From the NCBI GenBank assembly GCA_051453625.1, contig JBOZIK010000001.1, forward strand, positions 252,315,084 through 252,366,740: a DNA stretch of 51,657 bases. The letters are read 5' to 3'. The translations under genes were made by a program, and so were the position numbers. Origin of the DNA: Welwitschia mirabilis (taxonomy: Eukaryota > Gnetophyta > Gnetopsida > Welwitschiales). Below the pieces are notes generated by a model. It was not told the origin of the DNA and searched no databases. It was given only the letters and a program-made list of their open reading frames with translations. Shown one piece after another: positions 43,400-51,657 of the stretch (position 1 is the stretch's first letter; each line of letters starts with the position of its first letter).

Positions 43400-44690
43400 T
43401 CATTACATATAGATGATACATTTCTTAATGAGCAATTATAGCTTTACGAGAGGAATCTTAGTATGCTAACATTGCCCATTATCTTATAACTTGTATGTCA
43501 CTTAATCATTGAAATACCTTAGACAAGAAGTGATTATTACATGAAGTAAATAAGTATTTCTGTGATAGCCCTTTCTTATTAAAATACTATTTTAATTGAA
43601 CAATTTATGTATATGCATTTATGAACTTAAATTTTCAAGTAATTTAAAATTCACACATGAGGTAGTTTTTGGAGGTCACTTTTTTACTAAGAGAATGTCT
43701 CGTAAAATTATTACTATATTTTTCAAAAACTTATGAGTATTATAAATCTTGTGACAAATGTCCATGATTAGGTAGTATGGGGAAAATATGTATGATACAC
43801 TTTTCATGCCTTCTTGAGATTCAACCATTTCATATTTGGGGTATAGATTTTATTAAGCCATTTTGTTTATGTTTTAGATATTTATATATCTTGGTTTGTG
43901 TAGACTATATCATCAAGTGGTGTGAAGTTACTCCAAAGAGAATGATGCTATGTTGGTTGTGAGATTTCTAAAATAACATATTTTATTCCACATCCTAAAC
44001 CTATTATTGATTATAGAGAAACCCAATTTTGTATTAGGATCATGAACAATCTAATGAAAAAATGTAAACAATTTATAAAGTTGTAACTACTTATAGATAA
44101 AGAAGTTATCAACTATGACCTAAAGATCGTTTTTTAGAAAATGGTTAATTTCTAAATAAAATAGTGATTTTACCTTAATGATGCTTCATGAGTCTGTTGA
44201 ACTACATATAAAACAATCATTGGTAAATATTCTTGTATTTTTTTTTTTTGAAAAAGCTTGTCACTTTCATAGGGAAATTAGAAATAAAGTTTTTTAGGCT
44301 ATTAAAAAACTTAATAACAATATTATAAATATTTAGAAATTAAAAAGCTTAACCTAGATAAATTAATAAAGATTAAAAATGAAGTATATAGCATTTATCA
44401 TGTATAAAAATAAAGAATGAAAATCTTTCATGATAGACATATCCTTAAGAAAAATTTTGGGTCTACTAAATTAGTTTTAGCTTATGATTTAAGGCCATAC
44501 AAATTTTATAAAATTTTTTTTAATCTAGGTGGACTAGTTATTCTGAATCTTAGAGGTATTTCCTCATGCTATTGTTAAGAACCTGAGTCTTAAGGATAAT
44601 CATTGATTCAAAGTTAATTAAAAAATACCTAAACATTTTCATAAACTATATTTATGAATTAGGAATTTTATCTTATTCCCTTATCCTAGC
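43400..44690 (+). pseudogene. pol: F integrase (zinc finger, core start, C-terminal region)
   Basis: Zinc finger: HEVNKYFCDSPFLLKYYFN, then GGHFFTKRMSRKII (family GGHFGxKRTAxKVL), then after a shift YEYYKSCDKC, keeping the CxxC. Core: PFHIWGIDFIKPF then LYILVCVDYIIKWCE (43822-43920; family DVWGIDFMGPF...LYILVAVDYVSKWVEA), with the first catalytic Asp present; this part is open over 62 codons (43777-43962). C-terminal part: LDKLIKIKNEVY, MKIFHDRHILKKNF, LVLAYDLRPYKFY and GGLVILNLRGIS (family KWHDKHIxxKxFxxGxxVLLFNSRLKLFPGKLxSRWxGPF). It would have inserted the cDNA into the genome. Confidence 0.88.
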
Positions 44691-46199
44691 ATTTTAGGTT
44701 TAAAAAACTTTAAAAATTCAAAAAAAAGGAAAAAAATAAATAGAAGAAAATAAATAATGTTAAAATTAATATCATATAATAAATAAAGTTAAATAATGTA
44801 AATCTTTAGGTTTATTTTAGTTAAAACTTTGAGTTATAATAAGTAAGTGATCCATCTAACTTAATTATAAGATGTTAATCTCTACTTGTAGATGCGAGAA
44901 TTTATTAGATAGAAAACAATATTTATGTGGGAATTTCAAATTTTATTACTCTCTATTATTTATATAACATATTCTATATCACATTCTCATGTCATCTCAT
45001 ATTTCATCACCTTTTGTAGCCTAATTAAAAAAAGAAAGATTTTAAAAATTAAGAAAAACTTTAATGTCAAAATTCCATCTTACTTTAAGTATCTTATTAC
45101 GATGAGAAAAATCATTAATATGTCTCTATTAGAAACCACTTATGAAAGTTAATTTTTCAATGTAAAGTTATACTAGTTAAACTTATTTAAAAAAAAAAAA
45201 AACCTTGTAAAAACTAGCATGTTGACATGGGGGATAACTAAATAGTATATGAAGATGTGAATAATGTTAATATTATTATCATCATGAATAATGAACTATC
45301 TAATAGTTAAGATCATTTAAGCCAATTGTGGAACTCTATGCCATTCTAGTCATTTTTATTAGTCTGTTGATACAAACCATTTATGTAGTTATAAAGACTA
45401 AATAATTAAAATATTTCTATAAGAAATATGTTTTTAATATAAGCATAATAAAGTTTAAAATACCTTTGGAGAAATCTTATTATCTTAAGGAAATAATTCT
45501 TTCATGTAAAAGTTACCTACGTTCATCGATACTATGATTTATTAGAATAAATCAATTTTCCTTTAAAATAATTATAAATAGAAGTTAGAAAGATAAACAT
45601 GAAAAATAATTAATATTTAATTTACATTCAATATCTTACATTAAATGTAAAAATTAACCTAAAATACTAGGTTAAAAATAAAAATTTAGAAGTAAAGTAT
45701 TACATCTTCTAACATAGGATTCCCACTTATTTTTAATTTTTAAATAAATATCCTACTTAAAATTACAAGATTATGTCTCCTAAAAGGCATTCTAATGATA
45801 AAGCAATGCCATTTAAATTTGTAGTTATGAGTTCCATTCTTAAAAAAATATTTTAATTTAAAAAGAAAAGAGGAAGAAGAAGGAAAGGGTACAAATAAGT
45901 TATATATTCTCATCTAAGTTATTAAAAGAAACATATTTCTAATTTTGATTTGTCATATCATAATATATCTTAATCATTCATCTAAATCAGGGTATTAATA
46001 GTCTCAATTTATTCTTATATCTATAAATATAGATCCTTATCTTTATATTTTCTCATGAAGCTACCTATAACTATGTCTTTTACTTTTCTACACTACCATT
46101 TTCACATTTTTTAATTTCTATTCTAGTAAATAGTCTAGCAGTACCATATGTTATACTAGTGCTTATATCATATCCTACTTAGTTCCATTGAGTTCAAAA
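44691..46199 (+). other. F region between integrase and the extra ORF
   Basis: AT-rich. The 75-codon frame at 44925-45152 is Lys/Ile-rich and unlike any family I know. A purine run (about 45861-45890, with AGAGGAAGAAGAAGGAAAG) could be an internal polypurine tract. Confidence 0.4.
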
Positions 46200-46960
46200 T
46201 AGAATTTTAAGTGTTTAGAATAATTCAATGAAAAAGGGACATTTCATAATTTTATTCAATAATATACCAGTTTTTATCCAAAGAATATTAAAGAAAGTAA
46301 ATGAGAAAACCTTCTTTAAGATATTAAAAAGAGCTTTCCAAATTAAGTAGAAGAGTTTTATAGAAATTTGCATCCTAGTTAAAAAGAAGAATCTATAGGA
46401 GAAAAAGATAAAGAAGAAGAAGAAGAAGAAAAAGGGGATTCTTAAAAACTCTCCCTAAGGATAAATGGAGTTTATTTTTTCATCACACCTATGTTGATTT
46501 CTAAAGCTATTTCTTTATCAAATTAATATTATGATCATTTTTATTTACAAAATAAATTGACAAATGTTTATGGAAAATTGGATGTAGAATATGCTCCCAA
46601 TGGAGAAAAAGCCATACCTTATAGGTTTCCTGTTTAAAATTCAATTACATTATTTAGATTTATTATTATAAACATGTTACTTACTTCCCATGTATCTGAT
46701 TCATACTATGATTCTTTATATATGATTTTTATAATTAAAATTGAAAAAAGATACCATATATATTAGTTTCTTTTTAATATTATAAAAGATCCAAGATACA
46801 ATAGAGATAACTTACCTTATTTAATAATGTTTATAAATGGTTGTAATACACTAAAAATAAATGGATGATATGGAAATGCTATTAACTTTGTTACTAGTAG
46901 ATACATTACAAAAGCTAAAATGTAGAAGAAACTAGATTAGGCATCAAGGAGATAATTGGA
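46200..46960 (+). pseudogene. F extra ORF after integrase (putative plant retroelement accessory protein)
   Basis: One frame runs about 250 codons with about 15 stops, mostly TAA and TGA that replace Gln or Arg. In order: FNEKGTFHNFI, YTSFYPKNIKES, VEEFYRNLHPS, an acidic run of Glu, LRINGVYFFITPMLISKA, VYGKLDVEYAP, SITLFRFIIINMLLTSHVSD, YMIFIIKIEKRYHIY and DNLPYLIMFINGCNTL. The pattern resembles, from memory, the ORF annotated as 'putative plant transposon protein' in Athila and related elements: a strand-rich middle, LxxRFLHxxLxxxxxPxSHxSxx, and a late LPYxxLI. Its position between integrase and 3' LTR is where Athila-like elements carry an extra ORF. Its role is unknown. Confidence 0.55.
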
Positions 46961-47734
46961 ATCATCAAGATGTCATGAACAATAAGAAAAGATGGTACCT
47001 AGAAAGTAGAAAAAATTAAAAACAAAGTAAAGAAAATTATGAATAAAAGCATTTATAGTAAGATGAAAAAATATAAGAAAGAAATAATGTCTAAATTAGA
47101 CGTTTCCTAAAGAAGCCTCATCACTAAGAAGGATTCATCACATAGAAGATTCACTTTATAACATTCTTTCCTTCTTAATGTGCCTCTTTTTTGTTTTTTT
47201 TTTTGAATATTTCTTTCTTATATTTTAATTATCTCAAATGCTAACTAATATAAATGTGTGTTTTAATTTTTCACTAAATTTTAGTTCTCATGAGATTATT
47301 GTTGATTTTTTAATGACTATATGAATAACGTAAAAATTTGCTTATGGACATAAATTATTGTAATTTTTCAAAAATAATAACCATTATTTTCTTTACTAAA
47401 ATAAAAAAATCATAAATTCTTTTTATTTTATCAAATGAAAATTAAAATTCTAAAGGATATTGGACTTAAGAAGATTTTTATTACATTGCAATGTTGTGTA
47501 TTAACCTAATTTAGTTTAACAAATAAAATCAATGTAAATATGAGTCAAAGGTAATATCTTATTTAATAATTTATTTTCAAGCATAAATATGGCACTTTGA
47601 AAAATTTTCAAAATTATAGTTAGCCTTATTGACTTATTTTTACATATTATTTATTAAGGGAATAGAAACATATTAGTTAATGGTTGTGTCTATACTTGTA
47701 TTTTTACATATTTGGCTCTATAAATCTAGTAAAT
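46961..47734 (+). other. F 3' untranslated region and probable LTR start
   Basis: No clear polypurine tract. By analogy with the 5' copy, the LTR should start near 47200, but I could not see the boundary. Confidence 0.35.
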
Positions 47735-49490
47735 AATATATTTAGTAACTATAAATACAATGTCTAACATTCAATTATCATTATTCAAGTTTAATCCTCA
47801 TAATTTTTAAAAGGTTATTAAAAAATACTAATATCTAGAATTTTGTTTATAAGTCATCTTAAGATGTCTACCCTTTAGGCCAATGAGCTATATAAAATAA
47901 CTAGTGTTATTATCTAAACCCATAGTGATATGAGTATTATATGGAGAAATAGATTTTAGAAAAGTTGGTTTCTAAATCAACTAAATATTATCAAATTACA
48001 TTTATAACATAGAGTGAAACTAAACTTAATAGCTAAAAAAGTAAAGGAGTTCTTAAGAAGACCAAACATTAAAGTGATTAATTGTAATGCCAAAAAAATT
48101 TAATAATAACCAATCATTATGTATCTTAGTGTATGAAATACATACCCATGTAATTGATAACTAAACCTTAGGCTATATAAGCAAAACCTACCTCTAGGTT
48201 TGAGGTCATGCTTATATCTGCTTTATGATTCATTTCATGATTATTTTCTCATTTAAATTATATTATTATATATCTAAATTTCTTAAAGCTACGATAAGGG
48301 ATTGTATCATCATGAGGTTCTAACTTCTTTTCTTTCTTCTTAGAGAGGAGGAAATGATTGTTTGATTTGATACATTTGTTACTAAGCTTAAGACTTTATT
48401 TTTTATATTTAATTTTTATTTTTTTGTACTACTTGCATTATTAATGAACGTAATTTGATATGTTAACACAATTATGATTACTAGTTATGCAATAGCTTAG
48501 TTTGAATATTCTTTCATATCTATCATCTAGAGTTAATTCTTTGATGTATTATTGACATTTAGATCATTAAGGTATTGGTATTTATGGAATATTTTATACT
48601 ATTATATTATGTCTTATAGATTTTATTATAAGAAAAATCATCTCTAAACTAATTATACTCATAACATTCAAGATCTATAGTAAATAATTTATTACTTACA
48701 TATAAAATAAATTCATACCTAGTATAATATTCTGATCTTAGCTTGGGATTTCTTCATAGTTTATCTTATGAAAAATTCTATTATCTAAGTGAAAAAAGTT
48801 TTTGATATTAAATAACTTAATCCTATTTCCAATTTTTTTGGGGTCTTATCTTAATTGTATCCTTTTCTACATAGCTCTAATCTTTGTGAGCTTTAAATTT
48901 TTCTTATAGTTCTTGAATAAACATGAATGATTAGTATCTATAGAGGTCTAATTGAGAAATAATTCTAATACTTTTTAATACATGTTTATATGATTAATAA
49001 GACTTTATGAAAATAAAATGTGAAAAATAATAAAATAAACTCTATAATTTCTTAGAGAGGTGTCTGAAAATGAACTAAATAATAAAGAAGTCAAGAAGAA
49101 AAGAAAAACTATGGCCTTAATTAATCTCATGTTTTTAGATTTAGTTTTGGTTTTTGATGTGAATAAGTAGCCTTCACAAATAAATAGAAGGCAATTTCTA
49201 ACTTATAAAGAAATGCTTTTAAGTTATTACAAATTCACATTTTTGTTATTAAGTTAAACTTTATTTTGATTGGAAGAAGTAGTTAACATAGGTATATTAT
49301 CATTCCTTATTATGAAAAAATAACATTTTGTTACTTACTAGTTATTTTTCCTTGCTAAGATGTTTAATATATAATTTCTTGCTTTTATTGAAGTGATTAA
49401 AATCATATTAAATCATTTTTCAACTTTAGTAATTAAAATAAATTAGTGATTTTAGTTAATTTTCATAAATAAAAGTAATAAATTACTTTG
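47735..49490 (+). repeat. F 3' LTR (homology clear to about 48970)
   Basis: It aligns with 37680-38880, including the TATA region. Beyond 48970 I could not align it, so the end near 49490 is only inferred from the 5' LTR length. Confidence 0.6.
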
Positions 49491-49874
49491 GTTCATATTA
49501 TTTTTATGTTAGAAATTGGTTGAATAGTTTTTAAAAATAAGAACTCAAATAACAAATTGAATTAACATTGGAATTTATTTAAAGATTTCTTTATTTTCTA
49601 TTATCTTTTAAAAAAATACATTTTTAGAAACTTTATATTGAATTATTTTTAAAAATTGAGGAGATTTCGATTGAGGTATTTAGTTGTAAAGATTAACAAT
49701 TTAGTTTTACTTACTTTATTATAAATATGTGAAGAAAAAAGTACAATGTTCATTTTAACTTTTGAACCATCATTTTGATGATGTTTCTAAGGAGAAATCA
49801 TTTATTAAGAAAACTTGATATTTGAGTAATCAACACTTAAGAAAAATGAAAACACCTAAAAATTATAAATAACT
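49491..49874. other. Unassigned AT-rich stretch
   Basis: No repeat or frame seen. Confidence 0.3.
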
Positions 49875-50640
49875 TTAATAATATAGCCATAATATTATTT
49901 TTAATATTAAAGAGAATGACTTAAGGGTTGAACAGGATGAAAATAAGTCAAGAATATCAAATGAAATAGCTAGAAGAATTATTAATGAAAGATCAAGTAT
50001 GGAGAAAGAATTGAATAGTAATATAGAAGAAATAAGTGAAGTAAAAATTAAAATGAATGATAACATTAAAGATCATAAGATAATTCCTAATAAATTTCTT
50101 TAGGAGGAGGATGGGACTCTAGTTCCTCTATTAATGAATAATTAACCAAGTACATAGGATTTAATTCTATAGCTAAAAGAGTTTTTTTGAACTCTTGAAA
50201 ATATCATAAAAAATAATTTTACTTTAATGTAAAACCATTAAAGGTTAGAAAAAAGACCTATTTGAGTCTATTTGACTCTTTTTATAATGCCAACTCTAGA
50301 AATAGAAAGTAAAAAGTGGAAATACTTTAATTCTTCACATTAAAAAATGCAATTTTTTGGTTTACAACTCTTTGGTATTCTAGGCTTATAAAAAAATCAT
50401 TAGAGGATAGAATAATTTAAAGTTGTATTCTTGGAAAAGAATTAACTATTCTAAAAGATGTAAAACATCAAATACTAGTATTAAGTAAGGAAAAAATGAA
50501 AAAATTGATGAATTTTATGATAGATATTCTACTTTATTATAAGAATTTCCTAATCATGAAATAGATGTAAGAGAGAGAACCATGGCATTTATTAGAGGAT
50601 TAAATAAAAAAGTTTAAAAAGGAAGTATTAGAAAATCATA
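49875..50640 (+). pseudogene. gag: Gag-like relic left of LTR G
   Basis: The plus strand at about 49902-50100 is open for about 65 codons: NDLRVEQDENKSRISNEIAR, then RIINERSSMEKELNSNIEEI. It is acidic and helical, with coiled-coil character. At about 50498-50615, DEFYDRYSTLL, EFPNHEIDVRERTMAFIRGL and NKKV resemble the gag stretch ExYxxRFxxLxxFxP...ExxxxxxFIxGL of Ty3/gypsy elements. The minus frame at 49875-50066 is its shadow. The lineage is not certain. Confidence 0.45.
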
Positions 50641-51034
50641 ATATTTCTACCATAAGAAATTTTATTTCACAACTGTCACATCCTAAATTTCAAGACTTAA
50701 GATTAAATATTTTAAGGCTAATAATTCATGCTAAATCTAGAATGTTTTCTTTTATTTCTAATAGTTTCATGAATATTATTGTGTACTTTGGATTATGCAT
50801 TGGTCATTTTGGAAAATGTCAAATTATTTCAAAAGATGCTTAATGCATAGAATTATTATTTTTATTTATTAACAAAACTGCTATCATGTTATGGAATTAT
50901 TTAATTACTACTAATGTCTCATTATTGTTAATTATGTAAGCTTAATTATTAATTGTTAGTTTTCCTGGTGGCCTAGCAAGGTAATGGAAAATCCTCACCA
51001 TATAACCGCCCTCATTCATGATATTTTGTCTTTA

Positions 51035-51182
51035 TATGTAAGGAATCTTTGCCAACTTTCGTTTATCTTCATATGCAAGGAATCTCTGTCAATTGTTGTT
51101 TGTCTTCATATGCAAGGAATCTCTGCCAACTTTTATTTGTTTTCATATGCGAGGAATCTTTGCCAACTGTCATTTGTTCTCA
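51035..51182 (+). repeat. Four 37-bp tandem repeats in the G LTR
   Basis: Units at 51035, 51072, 51109 and 51146, each 37 bases, around the core AAGGAATCTCTGCCAACTT and ending TTTGTCTTCA. They end 38 bases before the TATA box. Confidence 0.9.
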
Positions 51183-51219
51183 TATTCTTGTGACTCTTTA
51201 CATTCCACCAAATATTAAA

Positions 51220-51228
51220 TATAAATAG
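51220..51228 (+). promoter_or_regulatory. TATA box of the G LTR
   Basis: TATAAATAG followed by a CT-rich start region (CTCTCCTCCTCCTTTTCCCTC), the usual form of a plant retroelement promoter. Confidence 0.7.
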
Positions 51229-51339
51229 AACTCTCCTCCTCCTTTTCCCTCACTTTCATTTATGGAGAACCCTTGCTACCGAGTCTTAGAGCCTAGGAAA
51301 CCTTTAGAGCCTTGTAACCTTCTTGAGATCTTAAATTCT

Positions 51340-51650
51340 TCTCAAAAATCAGTATGATTTATGGTTTTCATTAATCTTTTGTATGGTCTTATGGTCTTTT
51401 ATTAATCTCTTGTATGGTTAATGATCTTTTATCTTCAATCTTATATGATTTTATGGTGTTTCTTCTATCCTTTGTATGGTTTTATGGTGTTCATTAATCC
51501 CTTGTATGGTTATGGTTTTCATTAATTCTTATTTGGTATTATGGTCTTTCATCTTCATTCTTGTGTGGTTATATGGTTTTCATTAATCTCTTGTATGGTT
51601 TCATGATTTTTCATCTTCATTTTGGTATGGTTTATGGTCTTTCATTCCTT
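51340..51650 (+). repeat. Degenerate TATGG-rich tandem repeats downstream of the G promoter
   Basis: About nine degenerate copies of a 30-40 base unit built on TTCATTAATCTCTTGTATGG and TTATGGTCTTTCATCTTCAT. They lie about 110 bases after the predicted transcription start. Confidence 0.75.
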
Positions 51651-51657
51651 TTTTTTG

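Larger units (their letters stand above)
37038..49490 (+). mobile_element. Element F: Tat/Athila-like Ty3/gypsy retrotransposon with an extra ORF after integrase
   Basis: Plus-strand order: LTR (to 39382), PBS, gag, protease, RT, RNase H, integrase with zinc finger, core and C-terminal region, a further ORF (46200-46960), second LTR. The LTR pair is recognisable at 37680-38880 against 47735-48970. Outer boundaries are uncertain, and the 5' LTR start may be cut by B, which ends at 37032. All genes carry stops. Confidence 0.8.
50676..51657 (+). repeat. LTR of element G (partial, runs off window)
   Basis: It starts TGTCACATCCTAAATTTC, typical of Ty3/gypsy LTRs (TGTCACxxCCxxxATTT). A TATA box lies 545 bases on. 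No polypurine tract precedes it, so it is a 5' or solo LTR. No target duplication can be tested because the other end is outside. Confidence 0.6.

Noticed and set aside
49875-50066. 63-codon minus frame
   Set aside because: It is the shadow of the plus-strand gag-like relic rich in Glu and Lys codons.

Overview
The window looks like intergenic DNA from a seed plant. It is very AT-rich and consists almost entirely of old, decayed retrotransposons nested in one another. I found no intact host gene, tRNA, rRNA or CRISPR array. The plant origin rests on the lineages present: Ty1/copia with a CCHC gag and an initiator-Met-type primer-binding site (PBS), chromovirus-like Ty3/gypsy, Tat/Athila-like Ty3/gypsy with degraded TGGCGCC-type PBSs, and an L1-type LINE. 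The species cannot be named from the sequence. Five N runs (2408-2507, 14687-15152, 15658-15757, 20032-20480, 36798-36897) show this is a gapped assembly.

Layout. (1) 1-9068: Tat/Athila-like family 'D' on the minus strand. It has a 3' LTR (1-654), a polypurine tract, a shortened internal region with an inverted duplicate and an unrecognised coding relic, and a PBS plus 5' LTR (7801-9068). A minus-strand Ty1/copia element 'E' (about 3905-7616) lies inside it. (2) 9069 to about 16725: element 'C' on the plus strand, with two LTR copies around a 3.7 kb interior carrying an unrecognised acidic ORF relic. D sits at the broken left edge of C's 5' LTR. (3) About 16860-19480: relic of a plus-strand L1-type LINE. 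(4) 20831-37032: chromovirus-like Ty3/gypsy element 'B' on the minus strand, flanked by a perfect 5-bp duplication CTTAT. Its integrase is split by plus-strand element 'A' (22691-31594), which belongs to the same family as D. (5) About 37038-49490: Tat/Athila-like element 'F' on the plus strand, with gag, protease, RT/RNase H, integrase and a further ORF downstream of integrase. (6) 49880-50640: gag-like relic, followed at 50676 by the start of another LTR ('G') that runs off the window.

The elements follow the normal retroelement plan: LTR promoter, tRNA primer site, gag, protease, RT/RNase H, integrase, polypurine tract, LTR. None is intact. Most in-frame stops are TAA or TGA where family members have CAA or CGA, and most PBS mismatches are C-to-T or G-to-A. 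This is the pattern expected from decay of methylated cytosine.

The most interesting points are: a dispersed, roughly 38-bp quasi-palindrome confined to the A/D family; element A keeping gag and protease but apparently lacking RT and integrase while carrying an unassigned ORF; a 59-codon minus-strand ORF with its own TATA-like box and in-frame continuation; F's ORF downstream of integrase; a hierarchical minisatellite in B's leader; and sequence duplicated on both sides of assembly gaps, where the LTR pairs allow the true length to be worked out.
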